Shown: piece by piece, positions 7,239-15,825 of the stretch
How positions within the stretch are numbered: the stretch's first letter is position 1
Layout: the number at the start of each line of letters is the position of its first letter
NCBI GenBank assembly: GCA_016875395.1
Contig: VGRF01000010.1
Span: forward strand, 1 to 64,000
Length of the DNA stretch: 64,000 nt
Direction of reading: 5' to 3'
From: Deltaproteobacteria bacterium
Lineage (GTDB): Bacteria; Myxococcota_A; UBA9160; UBA6930
Translations under genes and position numbers: made by a program
Notes under the pieces: model-generated
Seen by the model: the letters and a program-made list of their open reading frames with translations, nothing else
Databases searched by the model: none
What the model was told of the DNA's origin: nothing

Positions 7239-9476
7239 TCACCACCAGCGCCACCACCGCTGCGGGCGCGGGCAGCGCTCGGTCGGGCGCGTGCCGCGCA
7301 GGAAGACCTCCTCGACGCCGTCGCACCACGAAGCGGCGAGGAGGCCCGTGCCGGTGTGGATCTCGGCCGTAACGACTCCCGCGGGCACGGCGAAGTCTGC
7401 CCAGCCGCTCGCGCCGAGCGCCCCCTTCACGAAGCGCGCGACGACGGGCAGCGCGGCCTCGGCGCCGGAAAGCCCCACGCGCGCGCCGTCGTCGAAGCCC
7501 ACCCACGCGACGACGACGACTTCCGGCGTGTAGCCCGCGAACCAAGCGTCGCGGCGATCATTCGTGGTGCCGGTCTTGCCCGCGAAGGCGCCGCGCACGC
7601 CCAGGCCGCGCAGGCCGCGCCCGGTGCCGCGGTCGACGGCGCCCTGCAGCGCCGAGGTGATTAGGTACACGGGCTCTGCGTCGAACACGCGCGCGCTGTC
7701 CGCGACATCGCCGCCGAGGTCGCCGCCGTCCGCCTCGCGCACTGCGAGCGTCATGCGCGGGCGCGAGAGCACGCCGCCGCTCGCGAACACGGCGTAGGTG
7801 CGCGCCACTTCGAGGGGGGTCATCTCGAAGGCGCCGAGCGCGATCGAGGGCACGGGGCGCAGCGCGCTCTCGATGCCGAGCTCGCGCGCGGTCTCGGCCA
7901 CGCGCACGAGGCCGGTCTCGAGCCCGAGCCGCGCGAAGGGCACGTTGAGCGAGTCCTCGAGCGCACGGCGCAGCGTCACGGGTCCGCGGTAGCGCTTGTC
8001 GTTGTTTTCGGGCGCCCAGGCCTTGTCGTCGATCGTGATGCTGAGCGGCTCGTCTTCGAGGATCGTCGCGAGCGTGAAGCGCTCGGCGTCGCGCTCCGTG
8101 CTTGTTAGGGCAGCCAGCGCGACGATCGGCTTGAACACGCTGCCCGGCTGGCGGTGCGCCTGCACGACGCGATCGAGCGTGCCGCGCGCCGCCTTGCGAC
8201 CGCCCACGTACGCGAGCACGTCGCCGTTCTTCGCATCCAGGGCAACGAGTGCGGCTTGCAGCGGCTTTTTCGCGCGCCGCAGCTTCGGGTAGGCGCGCTC
8301 GAGCGCCGCGAGCTGGTCGGTCACCGCGGCCTCGGCTGCGGCCTGATGACTCGCGTCGAGCGTGGTGAAGACGCCGAAGCCCGCGCGGCTGAGGGAGTCC
8401 TCGTCGACGCGCGCTGCAAGATCGCTGCGAATCTTCGTCACGAAGCTCGCGGCGAAGGTCGGCCGCGCCTTCTCGCGCTTCACGCCGAGCGGCTGCGACT
8501 TCGCGGCGTCGCGCGCGGCGGCGTCGATGCGGCGCTCGTCGTGCATCACGTCGAGCACGAGATTGCGGCGGATCTTCGCCTTCTCCGCTTGCCGGAACGG
8601 TGAGAGCCCGTTCGGGCCTTGGATCAGCGCCGCGAGCAGCGCGCCGTCCGCGAGCGTCAGCTCCTTCACGTCCTTTCCGAAGTAGAAGCGCGCCGCGCGC
8701 GAGACGCCGTGCACCGCCAGCGCGCCGTCCTGCCCGAGGTAGATCTCGTTGAGGTACGCCTCGAGAATCTCGTCCTTCGAGTACCGCAGCTCGAGCCACA
8801 GCGCGCGAAAGATCTCTTTGAGCTTGCGCGTGAAGGTGCGCTCGGGCGACAGGTAGACGTTCTTAACGAGCTGCTGCGTGATCGTGCTGCCGCCTTCCGC
8901 GATGCGCTGTTCTTTCGCGTTCTCGACGGCCGCGCCGAACATGCGGATCGGGTCGACGCCGATGTGCGAGTAGAAGCGGCGGTCCTCGGTCATCAGGACC
9001 GCGTCGACGACGTGCAGCGGAATGTCGGCGAGCCGCACGACCTCGCGGTCTTCGCCGCTCTCGGCGAGCGATGCCAGCAGCGGCGGCTCGAGCACGACCT
9101 TGCTCGCTTCGCCGCCATTCACCGAGAGCGAGGCGACCGCTCCGCTCGGATGCAGCGTGCCGGTGATCAGCGCTTCGGGCGCGGGCGCGCCCGGATACGC
9201 GAGGCGCCGCGCGCGCAGCGAGAACGCGCTCTTTGCCGCGCGAAACTCGCCGGGCTTCGGCTCTGCCTTCGCGGCCTGATAACCGGCCGCGCGCAGGTGC
9301 TTCTCGATGCGCGCGAGGCCCGCAGGCTTCCCCACTTCGAGCGTGAGCGAGCGACCGTACACGCGCGTGGGCAGCGGCAGCACCTGCTCCGAGAGCGGCG
9401 GGCGCGGCCCGAGCGAGCACGCGAAGGCGAGTGCGCACGCACACAGCGCGGCGGCGAGCGCGCGGCGCGCCGTCAT
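7239..9476 (-). CDS. Bifunctional class A penicillin-binding protein (PBP1B-like)
   Basis: Polymerises and cross-links peptidoglycan at the inner membrane. The 745-residue product has a hydrophobic N-terminus, a UB2H-like region (about 45-130), a GT51 glycosyltransferase domain with EDRRFYSH (164-171) and EGGSTITQQLVKN (194-206), and a transpeptidase domain with SVFK (446-449), SLN (509-511) and KTGTT (634-638). All catalytic motifs are intact. ATG at 9476 is preferred over a codon 36 nt upstream because it overlaps the previous gene's stop as ATGA. The Trp/Arg-rich C-terminal end (PQRWWRWW) is unusual. PBP1B-type rather than PBP1A is inferred from the UB2H-like region. Confidence 0.92.
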   Translation of the reverse strand: MTARRALAAALCACALAFACSLGPRPPLSEQVLPLPTRVYGRSLTLEVGKPAGLARIEKHLRAAGYQAAKAEPKPGEFRAAKSAFSLRARRLAYPGAPAPEALITGTLHPSGAVASLSVNGGEASKVVLEPPLLASLAESGEDREVVRLADIPLHVVDAVLMTEDRRFYSHIGVDPIRMFGAAVENAKEQRIAEGGSTITQQLVKNVYLSPERTFTRKLKEIFRALWLELRYSKDEILEAYLNEIYLGQDGALAVHGVSRAARFYFGKDVKELTLADGALLAALIQGPNGLSPFRQAEKAKIRRNLVLDVMHDERRIDAAARDAAKSQPLGVKREKARPTFAASFVTKIRSDLAARVDEDSLSRAGFGVFTTLDASHQAAAEAAVTDQLAALERAYPKLRRAKKPLQAALVALDAKNGDVLAYVGGRKAARGTLDRVVQAHRQPGSVFKPIVALAALTSTERDAERFTLATILEDEPLSITIDDKAWAPENNDKRYRGPVTLRRALEDSLNVPFARLGLETGLVRVAETARELGIESALRPVPSIALGAFEMTPLEVARTYAVFASGGVLSRPRMTLAVREADGGDLGGDVADSARVFDAEPVYLITSALQGAVDRGTGRGLRGLGVRGAFAGKTGTTNDRRDAWFAGYTPEVVVVAWVGFDDGARVGLSGAEAALPVVARFVKGALGASGWADFAVPAGVVTAEIHTGTGLLAASWCDGVEEVFLRGTRPTERCPRPQRWWRWW

Positions 9477-9919
9477 CGCGCGCGCTCCATGCGCCGCTCT
9501 TCCTCGTCCCACCAGTCGTCTGCTTCTCGCGCGCGCTCGGCGTCGCGTCGCGCGCGCTCCATGCGCCGCCGTTCGCGCTGTTCGCGGCGCAGCTCCTCGC
9601 GCGAGCGCTCGCGCCGCGGCTCGGCGGCGCGTTCCTCGGCGCGCTCTTCCGCGCGGCGGAAGAGGCGATCGAAGAAGTCGCCGAGAGTCTCGACCTCACC
9701 GCCGTCCTCGGGTCGCTGCGGCGCTTCGCGGGGCATCGGGGCGGACTCGGCGCGGATGTCGCCGCGCGCGACACGCCGGCGGTACTCGGCGGCGCGCGCC
9801 GCTTCCTCGGCTTGAAGCCGCTGCGCCTCGGCGACATCGGCGGGATCCCACGTCTCGGCGCTCGCTAGCGTCGCAGCCACCGACAACCCGAACGCGAGGG
9901 CGACGTGCCGCACGCTCAC
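9473..9919 (-). CDS. Small highly charged secreted protein, unknown function
   Basis: A 148-residue product. Residues 1-21 form a signal peptide (MSVRHVALAFGLSVAATLASA, likely cleaved before ET). The mature part is almost all Arg and Glu in long mixed runs, probably a charged helix or coiled coil, with a WW pair near the end. No known family was recognised. GTG at 9919 overlaps the pgeF stop (GTGA) and its own stop overlaps the PBP start (ATGA), so translation is coupled on both sides. The position suggests a periplasmic partner of the murein synthase, but that is inference. Compositional bias makes chance similarity to other proteins likely. Confidence 0.65.
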   Translation of the reverse strand: MSVRHVALAFGLSVAATLASAETWDPADVAEAQRLQAEEAARAAEYRRRVARGDIRAESAPMPREAPQRPEDGGEVETLGDFFDRLFRRAEERAEERAAEPRRERSREELRREQRERRRMERARRDAERAREADDWWDEEERRMERAR

Positions 9920-10572
9920 GCGCTCGCCTCGATCCAGTGCGCGAGGCGGCCGGCGCTCGCGCCGTCGCGGCGGAACGAGTGGAAGCGCGCGGCGTCGCAG
10001 CGCGTGCACTCGCGCGCGGCGACGCCGACGGCGCGCGGTGCGATGCCCGCGCGCGCGAGAGCAAGCTGCGCGAGCAAGCCGAGGTCGATGCGCGCGTGCC
10101 CGGGGCGCGTCGGCGTGAGCGTCACGTCGACGAGCTTCCCGTAGCGCGCGCGCAGCGGATCGATCACGGGTGCATCGACTTCGTAACAACAGCCGCCGAT
10201 GCACGGCCCGATCGCCGCCGCGATCTCTGCGCCGCGCGCCGCGCTCGAAAGCTCGGCGAGCGCGTTCTCGATCACGCCCGCCGCGAAGCCGCGCCAGCCC
10301 GCGTGCACCGCGCCGACGCAGCCGCCCGCCGTGAGCAGAATCGGCACGCAATCGGCGGTCGCGATGCCGACGCGCAGGCCGCGTTCGCGCGTCAGCACGG
10401 CGTCCGCGTCGCCGAGCTCGTTCGCGCGCTCCGCCCACACGACGCGCGCGCCGTGTACTTGGCGCGGGCGGCGCCACGGCGGCTCGCTGCTCGTGCGCAG
10501 GCCGAAGCCGTGCGCGACTCCGCGCGCGGTGAGCACCGGATCGAGCAGGAAGCTCGCAGCGGCGTCAGCCAC
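9916..10572 (-). CDS. pgeF: YfiH-family protein PgeF (laccase-domain, peptidoglycan editing / purine nucleoside enzyme)
   Basis: A 218-residue single-domain member of the multicopper-polyphenol-oxidase-like YfiH family. Members hydrolyse or phosphorolyse purine nucleosides, and E. coli PgeF prevents wrong amino acids in murein precursors. The motifs TADCVPIL, VHAGWRG and IGPCIGGCCYEV carry the conserved Cys and His metal ligands. GTG at 10572 overlaps the rluD end by 8 nt. The rluD-pgeF pairing is common in proteobacteria and supports the call. The extra Cys pair in GGCCYE is worth noting. Confidence 0.88.
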   Translation of the reverse strand: MADAAASFLLDPVLTARGVAHGFGLRTSSEPPWRRPRQVHGARVVWAERANELGDADAVLTRERGLRVGIATADCVPILLTAGGCVGAVHAGWRGFAAGVIENALAELSSAARGAEIAAAIGPCIGGCCYEVDAPVIDPLRARYGKLVDVTLTPTRPGHARIDLGLLAQLALARAGIAPRAVGVAARECTRCDAARFHSFRRDGASAGRLAHWIEASA

Positions 10573-11503
10573 GGCGCGGCTCCGCAGCAGCGAGCGCGTC
10601 CTCGAGCGCGACGAGATCGGCGGGAAGCGGCGCTTCGAAGCGCAGCGCGGCGCCGCTCGTCGGGTGCGTGAAGCCGAGCACCGCGGCGTGCAGCGCCGGG
10701 CGCGCGAGCTGCTTTGCGAACGCGCCGCCCGCGGCCTTGCCGTAGGTCTCGTCCCCTAACAACGGGAGGCCGTGGGAGGAGAGGTGTACGCGAATCTGGT
10801 GCGTGCGGCCGGTCTCGGGCCGTACCTCGAGCTTCACCACGCCGCTCTTCGCGAAGCGGCGCAGCACTCGCCAGCGCGTCGCCGCCGCGCGCCCGCGCTT
10901 CGTGGCGATGCTCATGCGCTTGCGGTCGCTCGGGTGCCGGCCGATCGCGCGCTCGATGCGCCCCTCGTCCTGCGCCGGCGCGCCGCGCGCGAACGCGAGG
11001 TAGACGCGCTCGATCGTGTGGTCGTGAAACTGCTTCGAGAGCGCGGCGTGCGCGGCGTCGGTCTTCGCCGCGACCATCACGCCCGAGGTGCCGCGATCGA
11101 GGCGGTGCACGATGCCGGGCCGCGCGACGCCGCCGATGCCCGCGAGATCGCGCACGTGGTGCAGCAGGGCGTTCACCAGCGTGCCCTGCGCGTGACCGGG
11201 CGCCGGGTGCACGACCAGGCCCGCGGGCTTGTCGAGCACGACCAGCGCGTCGTCTTCGTGAAGAATCGTGATGGCGATCGGCTGCGGCACCAGCTCGCTC
11301 GGAGCCGCCTCCGGCGGATCCGCGAGCACGCGGTCGCCAGCCTCCACGCGTTGGCTCGCCCGCGCCGGCGCGCCATTCACGCGCACGCGCTCCTCCTTGA
11401 TCCAGCGCTGCGCCTGCGCCCGCGCCACGCCCGCGAGCGCCGACAGCGCGCGATCGAGCCGCTCGCCGGCGTGCTCGGCGTGAACCACGTACTCCGGCGC
11501 CAC
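10565..11503 (-). CDS. rluD: 23S rRNA pseudouridine synthase, RluD family
   Basis: Isomerises uridines of helix 69 in 23S rRNA. The 312-residue product has an N-terminal S4 RNA-binding domain (about 12-60, with RWIKEERVRVNG) and a catalytic RluA-type domain with HRLDRGTSG, where the Asp is catalytic, and RTHQIRVHLSSHGLPLLGD. Length and S4 domain favour RluD over RluA; RluC cannot be fully excluded. The start is GTG at 11503, 4 nt after the upstream small gene. It is followed by pgeF with an 8-nt overlap. Confidence 0.88.
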   Translation of the reverse strand: MAPEYVVHAEHAGERLDRALSALAGVARAQAQRWIKEERVRVNGAPARASQRVEAGDRVLADPPEAAPSELVPQPIAITILHEDDALVVLDKPAGLVVHPAPGHAQGTLVNALLHHVRDLAGIGGVARPGIVHRLDRGTSGVMVAAKTDAAHAALSKQFHDHTIERVYLAFARGAPAQDEGRIERAIGRHPSDRKRMSIATKRGRAAATRWRVLRRFAKSGVVKLEVRPETGRTHQIRVHLSSHGLPLLGDETYGKAAGGAFAKQLARPALHAAVLGFTHPTSGAALRFEAPLPADLVALEDALAAAEPRRG

Positions 11504-11507
11504 GCCG

Positions 11508-11774
11508 CTACCAGAGTCGCGAGCGAACGTGCTTGTTACGGGCGACGAGTACGTCCACGAGCGCGCGGTTCCACGCGTTCGTCGTGCGCGCAGTGTCCGC
11601 TTCGACGCGCTCGTCGAAGTAGTCGCGCCCTTCTTTCAGCTCGCTCGCCATGCGCTCGAACAGGTCGTCGTTCGCGAGGCCCTCGCGCACGAGCTCGGGG
11701 TGGTAGAGCACGATGTCCGACACCACGGCTCGCGCGAGCCGCAGCGCGCGAGCCGGATCCGCGATGCGCGTCAT
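11508..11774 (-). CDS. Small conserved-looking protein, unknown function
   Basis: An 88-residue soluble, mostly helical protein that begins MTRIADPARALRLARAVVSDIVLYHPELV, with a charged middle (LKEGRDYFDERVEAD) and a C-terminal RALVDVLVARNKHVRSRLW. No family was recognised. ATG at 11774 overlaps the stop of the J/RodZ-like gene as ATGA, which supports it being real and coupled. It lies at the end of the HNH-ParA-J/RodZ series, 4 nt before rluD. A role with its upstream partners is inferred only from position. Confidence 0.6.
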   Translation of the reverse strand: MTRIADPARALRLARAVVSDIVLYHPELVREGLANDDLFERMASELKEGRDYFDERVEADTARTTNAWNRALVDVLVARNKHVRSRLW

Positions 11775-12391
11775 CGCGCGCGCCGCACGACGGGCCGCGC
11801 GGGCTTCTCGGGCCGCGCGGCCAGCACGCGCTGCATGTAGATCGGGACGACGCGGTCGGCGTCGAGGCCCACCGCACGCACGTACGCCGTGACGAAGCCG
11901 CGCACGTACACGGTCGCGGGCAGCGCGGCGAAGTCCTCTTCTTCGAGCGACTTCAGATAGCTCGCACCGATCTTGGTCGCGCTCGCGATGCGCTCGAGCT
12001 CGATGCCGCGCGCCATGCGCCAACGCCGGAGCCGCGCGCCGTCGACGCCGCCTTCGTACACGCTCTCTTCGAAGCCGCGAATCTCGGGCGCCGCTTCCAG
12101 CTCGTCCTCGCTCTCGTCGGCGAAGCTGAGCGCGAGCTCGACGCGCGGCTCGCCGCCGAGCGTCGCGTCGTACGCCGCGCGCTGGTCGACGTCGCGCAGC
12201 ACGCTGTACGCGAGCTCGATGCGCTCCTGCAGCGCGGACACCTCCTTGTCGTCGTAGACCGAGTAGGTGGCGAGCGAGTCGGCCGAGTACGTCGCGCGTG
12301 CGATGCGATACGCGCGCTCGATCTGCTCGGCGTTCGCGTCGCGCGCGACTTCGAGGATCTCGTAGTGGGTTTGATCCGAGAACGGCCTCAT
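11771..12391 (-). CDS. Degenerate J-domain plus RodZ-like helix-turn-helix protein
   Basis: The 206-residue product has two parts. Residues 9-77 (HYEILEVARDANAEQIERAYR, ending LRDVDQRAAYDA) copy the pattern of a DnaJ J-domain but lack the HPD tripeptide needed to stimulate Hsp70. Residues 119-178 (LRRWRMARGIELERIASATKI, then LPATVYVRGFVTAYVRAVGLD) match the N-terminal HTH of RodZ, without a membrane segment. ATG at 12391 overlaps the ParA stop as ATGA. Coupling to a MinD/ParA-type ATPase suggests a positioning or assembly role. It is an adaptor rather than a chaperone on present evidence. Confidence 0.72.
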   Translation of the reverse strand: MRPFSDQTHYEILEVARDANAEQIERAYRIARATYSADSLATYSVYDDKEVSALQERIELAYSVLRDVDQRAAYDATLGGEPRVELALSFADESEDELEAAPEIRGFEESVYEGGVDGARLRRWRMARGIELERIASATKIGASYLKSLEEEDFAALPATVYVRGFVTAYVRAVGLDADRVVPIYMQRVLAARPEKPARPVVRRAR

Positions 12392-13287
12392 CGCGCGTCT
12401 TCCCTCGGCAGCGGCACACCTTCTGCGAGCTTGCGTGCGATGCGCTTCAGGTACACCGCGGCGTCGCCATCGGGCTGGATGTCGAGCAGCGGGCGGCGCT
12501 GCTTCACGGCTTCGCGCACCGCCGCGTCGCGGTTCAGGTAGCCGATGTAGTCGGCGTCGATGCCGAAGAAGCGCCTGCACACGCTGCTGATCGAGAAGCC
12601 GAGCTTCACGTCCTCGGCGCTCGCGACTTCGTTCACCACGATGCGCGGGCGGAAGCGGCGCATCGTGTCGACGAAGCGCTGCCCCTCCTCGGGATCCATC
12701 TGCTCGACTTCCCGCAACAAGTCGAGCGGCGTCGAGATGCCGCGCGCGTTCTTCTGGTCCATCGCTTCGCGCACGAGCGCGCGCACGTCGTGCTTGTTGA
12801 GCGCGGCTTGCATGCGCCGGTAGAAGGCGGCGCGCACGAACGTGTAGGCGTTCTCGATCGAGGTGGGCTCGGGGTGCACGACGATCAGGCCGTCGTCGCT
12901 GACGAGGAAGTAGTCGAGCGTGGCGGCGTGTGCGCCGGCGCCGCAGTCGACGATCACGAAGTCGCACGGCATGCGGCGCAGCTGCGCGAGCAGGTCCGCG
13001 CGCCGCGCGGCGTCGGGCTGCGCGCCGGCGAGGTTGCCCTGCGTCGCGGCGATGAGGCCGAGGTTCTCGCTGGGCGTGGCGACGATCAGCCGCAACAAGT
13101 TCGGCTCGCGGCCCGCGATGAAGTCCGCGAGCGTGCGCGCGGGCGCCTTCACGCCGGTGAGCGTGTGGAGATTCGGGCCCTCGACGTCGGTGTCGACCGC
13201 GATCACGCGGTAGCCCGCGCGCGCGAGCGTGATCGCGAGGTTCGCCGAGAGGAACGTCTTGCCGACGCCGCCCTTGCCGCCGCCCAC
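12388..13287 (-). CDS. MinD/ParA-family ATPase; start codon uncertain
   Basis: Contains the deviant Walker A KGGVGKT, AVDTDVEGPNL (A') and VIVDCGAG, as in MinD, FleN and ParA ATPases that act as dimers on membrane or DNA. The length from GTG 13287 is 299 residues. That GTG leaves only MG before GGKGG and cuts off the first beta strand: the upstream codons read PRPRLIAV, as expected for the family. Between the in-frame TAG at 13357 and 13287 there is no ATG, GTG or TTG. An ACG at 13338, about 7 nt after CGGAG, would give METGPYISDVPRPRLIAV. Either a non-canonical start or a sequence error is possible. Its stop overlaps the J/RodZ-like start. Confidence 0.8.
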   Translation of the reverse strand: MGGGKGGVGKTFLSANLAITLARAGYRVIAVDTDVEGPNLHTLTGVKAPARTLADFIAGREPNLLRLIVATPSENLGLIAATQGNLAGAQPDAARRADLLAQLRRMPCDFVIVDCGAGAHAATLDYFLVSDDGLIVVHPEPTSIENAYTFVRAAFYRRMQAALNKHDVRALVREAMDQKNARGISTPLDLLREVEQMDPEEGQRFVDTMRRFRPRIVVNEVASAEDVKLGFSISSVCRRFFGIDADYIGYLNRDAAVREAVKQRRPLLDIQPDGDAAVYLKRIARKLAEGVPLPREDAR

Positions 13288-13356
13288 CGCGATGAGGCGC
13301 GGGCGCGGAACGTCCGAGATGTAGGGACCGGTTTCCGTAGGAGCGCTCCGCGTCGA

Positions 13357-13953
13357 CTATTCGACGAGCTCGGTGTTCCAGTACGAGACGTCGACCACGC
13401 TCAGGAACGGACGCCATTCCTTGTACCGCACGCTCGAGAACATCAGGTTCATGAGCGGCGTCCAGCGCGGGCGCTCCGGCCGCTTCATCAGCTTCATGCT
13501 CGCCTGCTTCGGCGTGCGCCCGCCCTTCAGCCGATTGCAGTCGATGCAGCTCGTCACCACGTTCTCCCACGTGCTCTTGCCGCCGAGCGCGCGCGGGATC
13601 ACGTGGTCGAGGTTCAGCTCCGCGCGGCGCGGCTTCACGCCGCAGTACTGGCACTGGAAGTCGTCGCGGGCCATCAGGTTGATGCGGCTGAAGCGCACGT
13701 GGCGGCGCGGCAGGCGATCGAACGCGACGAGCACGATCACGCGCGGGATGCGGACGCGGCCGTGGGGCGTGCCGATCGACTCCTCGTTGCGGGCGACCGC
13801 GAGCTGCGTCCAGCTGTCGAAGTCGAAGGTCTTGTACTCCTCGTCGATGACGCGCGCGATGCCCTGATAAACGAGCGTGAACGCCCGACGCACCGACGTG
13901 ACGTGAATCGGCAGATACGAGCGATTGAGGACGAGAACGCTCGACGACAGCAT
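13357..13953 (-). CDS. HNH endonuclease family protein
   Basis: A 198-residue protein of a widespread bacterial family that begins LVLNRSYLPIHVTSVRRAF. The HNH core is CQYCG, then LDHVIPRALGG, and CIDCNRLKGGRTP, with two CxxC zinc knuckles. The natural target is not known for this family; DNA or RNA nicking is assumed from the fold. The start is ATG at 13953 with no clear Shine-Dalgarno. Its stop TAG (13357-13359) is in the same frame as the next gene, the ParA ATPase. It lies 38 nt after selA. Confidence 0.85.
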   Translation of the reverse strand: MLSSSVLVLNRSYLPIHVTSVRRAFTLVYQGIARVIDEEYKTFDFDSWTQLAVARNEESIGTPHGRVRIPRVIVLVAFDRLPRRHVRFSRINLMARDDFQCQYCGVKPRRAELNLDHVIPRALGGKSTWENVVTSCIDCNRLKGGRTPKQASMKLMKRPERPRWTPLMNLMFSSVRYKEWRPFLSVVDVSYWNTELVE

Positions 13954-13991
13954 CGGCGCGCCAGAGTACGCGACGCGCCTAGGGCCATCAA

Positions 13992-15404
13992 TCAACGCGC
14001 GAGGGAAGTGAGCGCTCTCACGACCTCGGCGTCGTCGCCCGCGAGCAGGGTGCGCACGTCGAGCAGCACGCGCGCGTCCTGCACGCGCGCGAGCACGGCG
14101 GGCGGGGCGGCGCGCAGCGCGGCGGCGAGCTGCGCCGCGCTCTGCCTCGACTCGAGGGCGACCGCGTGCGACGGCAGCACGAAGCCCGGCAGCGAGCCGC
14201 CCCCGACAGGCGACTCGGTGCGCACCACGCTCGCCTTCACGCCCGCGGCCGTGAGCTGCGCCGCGAGCTCGCGTGCGCGCGCCTCCAGCTCGCGCTCGGG
14301 CGCGAGCAGCATGCGCAGCGTCGGGATCTCGCTGTGGCGCCCGTCGAGCAGCGCGGTGGCGAGCCAGTCGAGCGCGGCGAGCGTGAGCTTGTCGACCCGC
14401 AGTGCGCGCGCGAGGGGGTTCTTGCGCATCGCGCGGATGCGCTCCGGCGCACCGAGCGCGATGCCGGCCTGCGGGCCGCCGAGCAGCTTGTCGCCGGAGA
14501 AGCACACCACGTCGACGCCGCTCGCGAGCCGCGCGGGCACGAAGGACTCGGCGGGAAAGCCGCGCTCGCGCAGGTCGAAGAGGGTGCCGCTGCCGAGGTC
14601 CTCCACGACGGGCACGCCGCGCCGCTTCCCGATTGCGGCGAGCTCGCCTAGCTCGACCTCGGCCACGAAGCCGCGCTGCTCGAAGTTCGAGCGGTGCACC
14701 TTCAGCAGCAGCCCCGTGTCCGGCGAGATCGCGTCCTCGTAGTCCCGCGCGTGCGTGCGATTGGTGGTGCCGACCTCGACCAGCTTCACGCCCGCCCGGG
14801 CGAGGATCTCGGGCACGCGGAACGAGCCCCCGATCTCGACCAGCTCCCCGCGCGAGACCACGACCTCCTTGCCGCGGGCGAAGGTGTCGAGCGCGAGCAG
14901 CACGGCCGCGGCGCAGTTGTTTGCGACCGCCGCCGCGCCGGCGCCCGAGAGGAGGCGCAGCTTCGTCTCGAGGCCGGCGAGCCGGTCGCCGCGCTCGCCG
15001 CTCGCGAGGTCGAGCTCGAGGTCGGAGTAGTGCGCCGCCGCGTGGCGAACGGCCTCGGCGGCGCCGTCGCCGAGCACCGAGCGGCCGAGGTTCGTGTGGA
15101 GCACGACACCGGTCGCGTTGATCACGCGCGCGGGGCGCGCGCCGCTGAGCGTGCGCGCGGCACGCAGGGCGTTGGCTCGGACGTCGCCCGGCAACTCGCC
15201 TGCTTCGACCCGCCCTCGCGCCTCCGCGATGGCCCATCGGACAGCCTCCGCGAGCGCCCATCGCGGGAGGTCGCAGCCCTCGGCGGCCTCCAGCTCGCGC
15301 AGCAAGCGATCGACCGAGGGCAGCGAGCGCCGCAAATCCTGCTCAGGATCTGCCGATCCCTTGCCGAAACCCATTCCATTCTTGACCGGCGGGACGCGAT
15401 CCAT
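13992..15404 (-). CDS. selA: L-seryl-tRNA(Sec) selenium transferase
   Basis: A pyridoxal-phosphate enzyme that converts Ser-tRNA(Sec) to Sec-tRNA(Sec). The 470-residue length is normal. Blocks seen are the N-terminal LPSVDRLL, INATGVVLHTNLGR, VVEDLGSGTL and FSGDKLLGGPQAG, which holds the cofactor lysine. ATG at 15404 is preferred over TTG at 15416 because GGGGAG lies 5 nt upstream of it. It implies that selB, selC, selD and at least one selenoprotein exist elsewhere; I found no selC-like tRNA in the flanks. It probably leads the transcript that also holds the HNH gene. Confidence 0.93.
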   Translation of the reverse strand: MDRVPPVKNGMGFGKGSADPEQDLRRSLPSVDRLLRELEAAEGCDLPRWALAEAVRWAIAEARGRVEAGELPGDVRANALRAARTLSGARPARVINATGVVLHTNLGRSVLGDGAAEAVRHAAAHYSDLELDLASGERGDRLAGLETKLRLLSGAGAAAVANNCAAAVLLALDTFARGKEVVVSRGELVEIGGSFRVPEILARAGVKLVEVGTTNRTHARDYEDAISPDTGLLLKVHRSNFEQRGFVAEVELGELAAIGKRRGVPVVEDLGSGTLFDLRERGFPAESFVPARLASGVDVVCFSGDKLLGGPQAGIALGAPERIRAMRKNPLARALRVDKLTLAALDWLATALLDGRHSEIPTLRMLLAPERELEARARELAAQLTAAGVKASVVRTESPVGGGSLPGFVLPSHAVALESRQSAAQLAAALRAAPPAVLARVQDARVLLDVRTLLAGDDAEVVRALTSLAR

Positions 15405-15705
15405 GATGCTCCCCAAGTCATTTTTTCGGCCAGAACGGACTTCGCTTCGAAGGCATTTCCCTCGGAAACGGCAGAGTGCCGGAGGGTGCCTGAGAAATCG
15501 TGGCGAGGTCTAGGGGTGACGACAGGCGCTGGACGTGAGGCGGGAACCCGCGGAGCGCCAAGGAACCCTGGGCCGCGAACGAAACGAAACCCTGAAATGC
15601 CTCGATTGAATCGAACAGGCATCGGCCAGCTCGGGACGCTCCAGCGAGATCCCGTCCAGCTGCGCGACCCCGAGTCGGGCGTCGCCCCCTCCGCCTGATC
15701 CCGCC

Positions 15706-15723
15706 CCGCTCCCGCGGGAGCGG
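15706..15723. promoter_or_regulatory. Perfect 18-bp palindrome in the 5' leader region of rng
   Basis: CCGCTCCCGCGGGAGCGG is self-complementary and lies 102 nt before the rng start, in the 409-nt gap (15405-15825) between divergent selA and rng. RNase E/G genes are often autoregulated through structured 5' leaders, so an mRNA hairpin is one option; a protein binding site is another. No T run follows. I see no coding gene or tRNA in the rest of the gap, and no promoter that I would defend. Confidence 0.45.
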
Positions 15724-15825
15724 TTCTCGCAGACAAAGCCTGAGCTCGGCACACAAGCGCTGGAGGCGCGTGGTGAGCGAGATCCAAGGCGCTGCACCTC
15801 TCGGCCCCAGGCCTACGGAACGAGG

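Noticed and set aside
12298-14742. Long plus-strand open frame (about 814 codons) across the J/RodZ, ParA, HNH and selA genes
   Set aside because: It is antisense to well-identified genes, has Arg/Ala/His-rich composition typical of high-GC shadows, and no domain.
15405-15825. Possible selC (tRNA-Sec) near selA
   Set aside because: I looked for a 90-base cloverleaf with TCA anticodon and found none; selC must be elsewhere.
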